A stretch of 64,000 nucleotides of DNA, taken from contig NZ_CP051682.1 of NCBI RefSeq assembly GCF_012849215.1, forward strand, positions 2,604,001 to 2,668,000. Reading direction: 5' to 3'. The number at the start of each line of letters is the position of its first letter. The first letter of the stretch is position 1. This document shows positions 62,272-64,000 of this stretch, in pieces. Both the position numbers and the translations under genes were made by a program. The notes under the pieces are model-generated. The model was not told the DNA's origin, made no database searches, and was given only the letters and a program-made list of their open reading frames with translations. The stretch comes from Mucilaginibacter robiniae (GTDB taxonomy: Bacteria; Bacteroidota; Bacteroidia; Sphingobacteriales; Sphingobacteriaceae).

Positions 62272-63732
62272 ATGAAAAAGAAATTTTTAATTATATTAGG
62301 TATAGCATTATTGGGTAGTACGGCTTGCCAAAAAAGTAAGCTCTATCCAGTTTCGCAAACTTCTATTTCCAACCAAGATGGGCAGCCATTTTCCACTTCC
62401 GCTCGTATCCAAAGTCAGGTGCTAGGCTTATATGCCACTATGAGAAGCGGACAATTATATGGAGGTCGGTATGAAGTGTATGAAGATGTAAAAGGTGAAA
62501 ATTGGATTAATTCTACCTCAAATTCGGTAACCGCTTACCAGACTTGGACAGAAACGGTAAGCAGTACCAGTTCGGAAGTTTTAAACTTGTGGTCACAAGC
62601 TTATTTAACCATTAATAATTGTAACCTTTTTATTGATGGTATGGCTTCTACAGGCACCGCTGTAGTAGGTGCTGCAACAAGTGCACAGTATGTAGCCGAA
62701 GCTAAGTTTATCAGAGCTGCTGCTTATTACGCTTTATTGCAGTTTTATTGCCAGCCTTATGTAGTTAATAACGGTGCTAGTCCAGGCGTGCCATTACGCC
62801 TTACCGGAAATTCTGCATATGGTAATTATGATTTAGCGCCTGTTACTGTAGCTCAGGTTTATGCGCAAATCATCAGTGATTTAAATGGTGCTGAAACTGG
62901 ATTGCCTTTGGTATATTATACAACAGGAACCACTACAATTGATGCAGCCTCCAATACTACCAGAGCACACCGTAATACAGCTATAGCTTTTAAAACCAGA
63001 GTTTACCTGAGCATGCAGCAGTATGCTAATGTAATTACCGAAGCTAACAAAATTGTAAGCAGCGCCGCGCCTTTTACAGCTACTACAGGCTATCCTAACG
63101 CTTTACAAGCCAATGAGGTGAATATGTTTAAGGCTAATTATACCAACACAGAATACATTTTGGCCATGCCATTTAATGCTAATGAAACTCCTGGAACACA
63201 AAACCAAATAGCTACTTATTTCAGTGGTTTGGGTTCATCTGAGTTTTATTTAAATCCGAATGGTATTATTGCTGATGCTACCTGGAAAAGTACTGATACA
63301 CGCAGAAGCTTAATTACTGTGAAAAGTGGCCGTAGCTATCAACTGAAGTTTCCAACTTCTTCACCTTATACTGACTGGGTACCTGTAATGCGATATGCTG
63401 AGGTTGTTTTGAACTTAGCCGAAGCCCGTGCACGTACCTCAGGTATTGATGCGCAATCTATAGCTTTACTGAACGCCATTCGTGGTAGAAATGATGCAAC
63501 AACAGTATATACGGCCTCTAGTTTCAGTTCAGCTAATGACTTGATTAATGCGATTCTGAAAGAAAGAAATATCGAGTTTTTAGGTGAAGGTTTGCGCTGG
63601 TCCGATTTGATGCGTCTTAATTTGCCGATCCCTGCAAAATCAAACGTTCCACAAGTTAACCCTACAGATGCTTCTTACATTTGGCCAATGTCCGGTAATG
63701 AGCAATTGTATAACAAACTTATAGGTAGGTAA
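62272..63732 (+). CDS. SusD/RagB-type lipoprotein (second locus)
   Basis: This 486-residue surface lipoprotein partner of the preceding SusC has lipobox GSTAC (residues 15-19) and the SusD N-terminal region. It continues with the helical motif EAKFIRAAAYYALLQFYCQP, and ends with the SusD C-terminal pattern WVPVMRYAEVVLNLAEARAR and ILKERNIEFLGEGLRWSDLMRLN. It would bind the substrate and close the SusC barrel. A terminator follows 18 bases after the stop, so the operon contains only the two genes. Confidence 0.93.
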   Translation: MKKKFLIILGIALLGSTACQKSKLYPVSQTSISNQDGQPFSTSARIQSQVLGLYATMRSGQLYGGRYEVYEDVKGENWINSTSNSVTAYQTWTETVSSTSSEVLNLWSQAYLTINNCNLFIDGMASTGTAVVGAATSAQYVAEAKFIRAAAYYALLQFYCQPYVVNNGASPGVPLRLTGNSAYGNYDLAPVTVAQVYAQIISDLNGAETGLPLVYYTTGTTTIDAASNTTRAHRNTAIAFKTRVYLSMQQYANVITEANKIVSSAAPFTATTGYPNALQANEVNMFKANYTNTEYILAMPFNANETPGTQNQIATYFSGLGSSEFYLNPNGIIADATWKSTDTRRSLITVKSGRSYQLKFPTSSPYTDWVPVMRYAEVVLNLAEARARTSGIDAQSIALLNAIRGRNDATTVYTASSFSSANDLINAILKERNIEFLGEGLRWSDLMRLNLPIPAKSNVPQVNPTDASYIWPMSGNEQLYNKLIGR

Positions 63733-63750
63733 GCTACAAAGTTTGATCAT

Positions 63751-63793
63751 AAAAAAGCCTCATCAGATTAAGCAGTTCTGATGAGGCTTTTTT
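63751..63793. terminator. Bidirectional terminator after the second SusCD pair
   Basis: AAAAAAGCCTCATCAGA (63751-63767) pairs perfectly with its complement at 63777-63793. A and T runs at both ends let it serve the susD gene from the left and the LD-carboxypeptidase gene from the right. Confidence 0.9.
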
Positions 63794-63801
63794 TATAACA
63801 T

Positions 63802-64000
63802 TCAAAGGTAATTAACAGTTACTCTATCTTTCAGAACATTTAATTGTACTAATTTGCCCAAAAGCAAAGTTCTATTATCAGCCACATGCCCGGCTGGAAA
63901 ATCGAAACAAACAGGATAATTGTATTCTTTTACGGCATCTAAGATAATTTCCTGTGCTGTTTGCCCAAATGGAATGTCATTGTCCTTTAAATCAGTAAAG
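63802..64000 (-). CDS. LD-carboxypeptidase, peptidase S66 (C-terminal part)
   Basis: The frame enters from the right edge, and 65 residues plus the stop are visible. They read DNDIPFGQTAQEIILDAVKE and YPVCFDFPAGHVADNRTLLL, which match the C-terminal end of muramoyltetrapeptide carboxypeptidases; the His in PAGHVADN is the conserved catalytic His of family S66. These cytoplasmic enzymes remove the terminal D-Ala from murein tetrapeptides during cell-wall recycling. The N-terminal nucleophile Ser lies beyond the window. Confidence 0.85.
   Translation of the reverse strand, partial: FTDLKDNDIPFGQTAQEIILDAVKEYNYPVCFDFPAGHVADNRTLLLGKLVQLNVLKDRVTVNYL

Noticed and set aside
59094-63732. Second SusCD as part of the mannan locus
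   Set aside because: It lies 40 kb away behind unrelated housekeeping genes and has its own terminator.

Overview
The window is chromosomal DNA of a Bacteroidota member, most likely family Sphingobacteriaceae (Mucilaginibacter- or Pedobacter-like). This rests on two SusC/SusD pairs, a probable T9SS sorting domain, DUF4270, DUF6249 and DUF4920 proteins, several -7 boxes of the Bacteroidota form TAnnTTTG, frequent ATG or TTG starts with little Shine-Dalgarno sequence, and moderate GC. The genus is inferred. I saw no rRNA, tRNA, insertion sequence, prophage or CRISPR array.

Layout. 1-1334: start of a DPP-IV-like S9 peptidase, cut by the window edge. 2210-19453: a polysaccharide utilisation locus for acetylated galactoglucomannan, with SusC, SusD, an IPT/TIG surface lipoprotein, an AraC-type regulator, a sodium/sugar symporter, mannosylglucose phosphorylase (GH130), cellobiose 2-epimerase, GH27 alpha-galactosidase, a SASA-type esterase, GH26 mannanase and a CE2-type esterase. 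19677-23486: a three-subunit PaoABC-like molybdenum aldehyde oxidoreductase. 23511-23850: a terminator and a cluster of extragenic palindromes. 24040-31443: hflX, a secreted T9SS-like protein divergent from a two-component system, an esterase, and a DUF6249 / ECF sigma / putative anti-sigma module. 31850-33768: a small membrane protein and an ABC exporter. 34013-35362: M28 peptidase.

35561-40063: a TPP-riboswitch operon with a TonB-dependent receptor, a PnuT-type thiamine transporter and an acyl-CoA-dehydrogenase-fold flavoprotein; a DUF4920 protein follows. 40618-44910: housekeeping genes (rRNA methyltransferase, beta-barrel protein, DNA polymerase IV, CsaA, SdpI, TadA). 44990-48874: a redox region (superoxide dismutase, quinone-reductase-like MDR enzyme, ferredoxin reductase, OxyR). 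48977-55586: glmS, DUF4270, a single-domain GT5 protein, panC, panD and a MORN/TonB-C protein. 55662-58677: carB with a short promoter-plus-hairpin leader. 59094-63732: a second SusC/SusD pair. 63802-64000: the end of an LD-carboxypeptidase.

How the genes work together. In the mannan locus, surface and periplasmic enzymes would remove galactose (GH27) and acetyl groups (two unlike esterases) and cut the backbone (GH26), while SusCD imports oligosaccharides. Disaccharides would enter the cytoplasm through the symporter, be epimerised at the reducing end and then phosphorolysed to mannose-1-phosphate and glucose. In the thiamine operon, thiamine would cross the outer membrane by the receptor and the inner membrane by PnuT under TPP feedback; the attached flavoenzyme has no obvious role in known thiamine uptake and is the best candidate here for undescribed biology. 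Other unexplained structures are a 54-bp perfect palindrome between glmS and oxyR, a GTGTTAC-rich nested hairpin near 33.9 kb, and the carB leader, which may form a pseudoknot.
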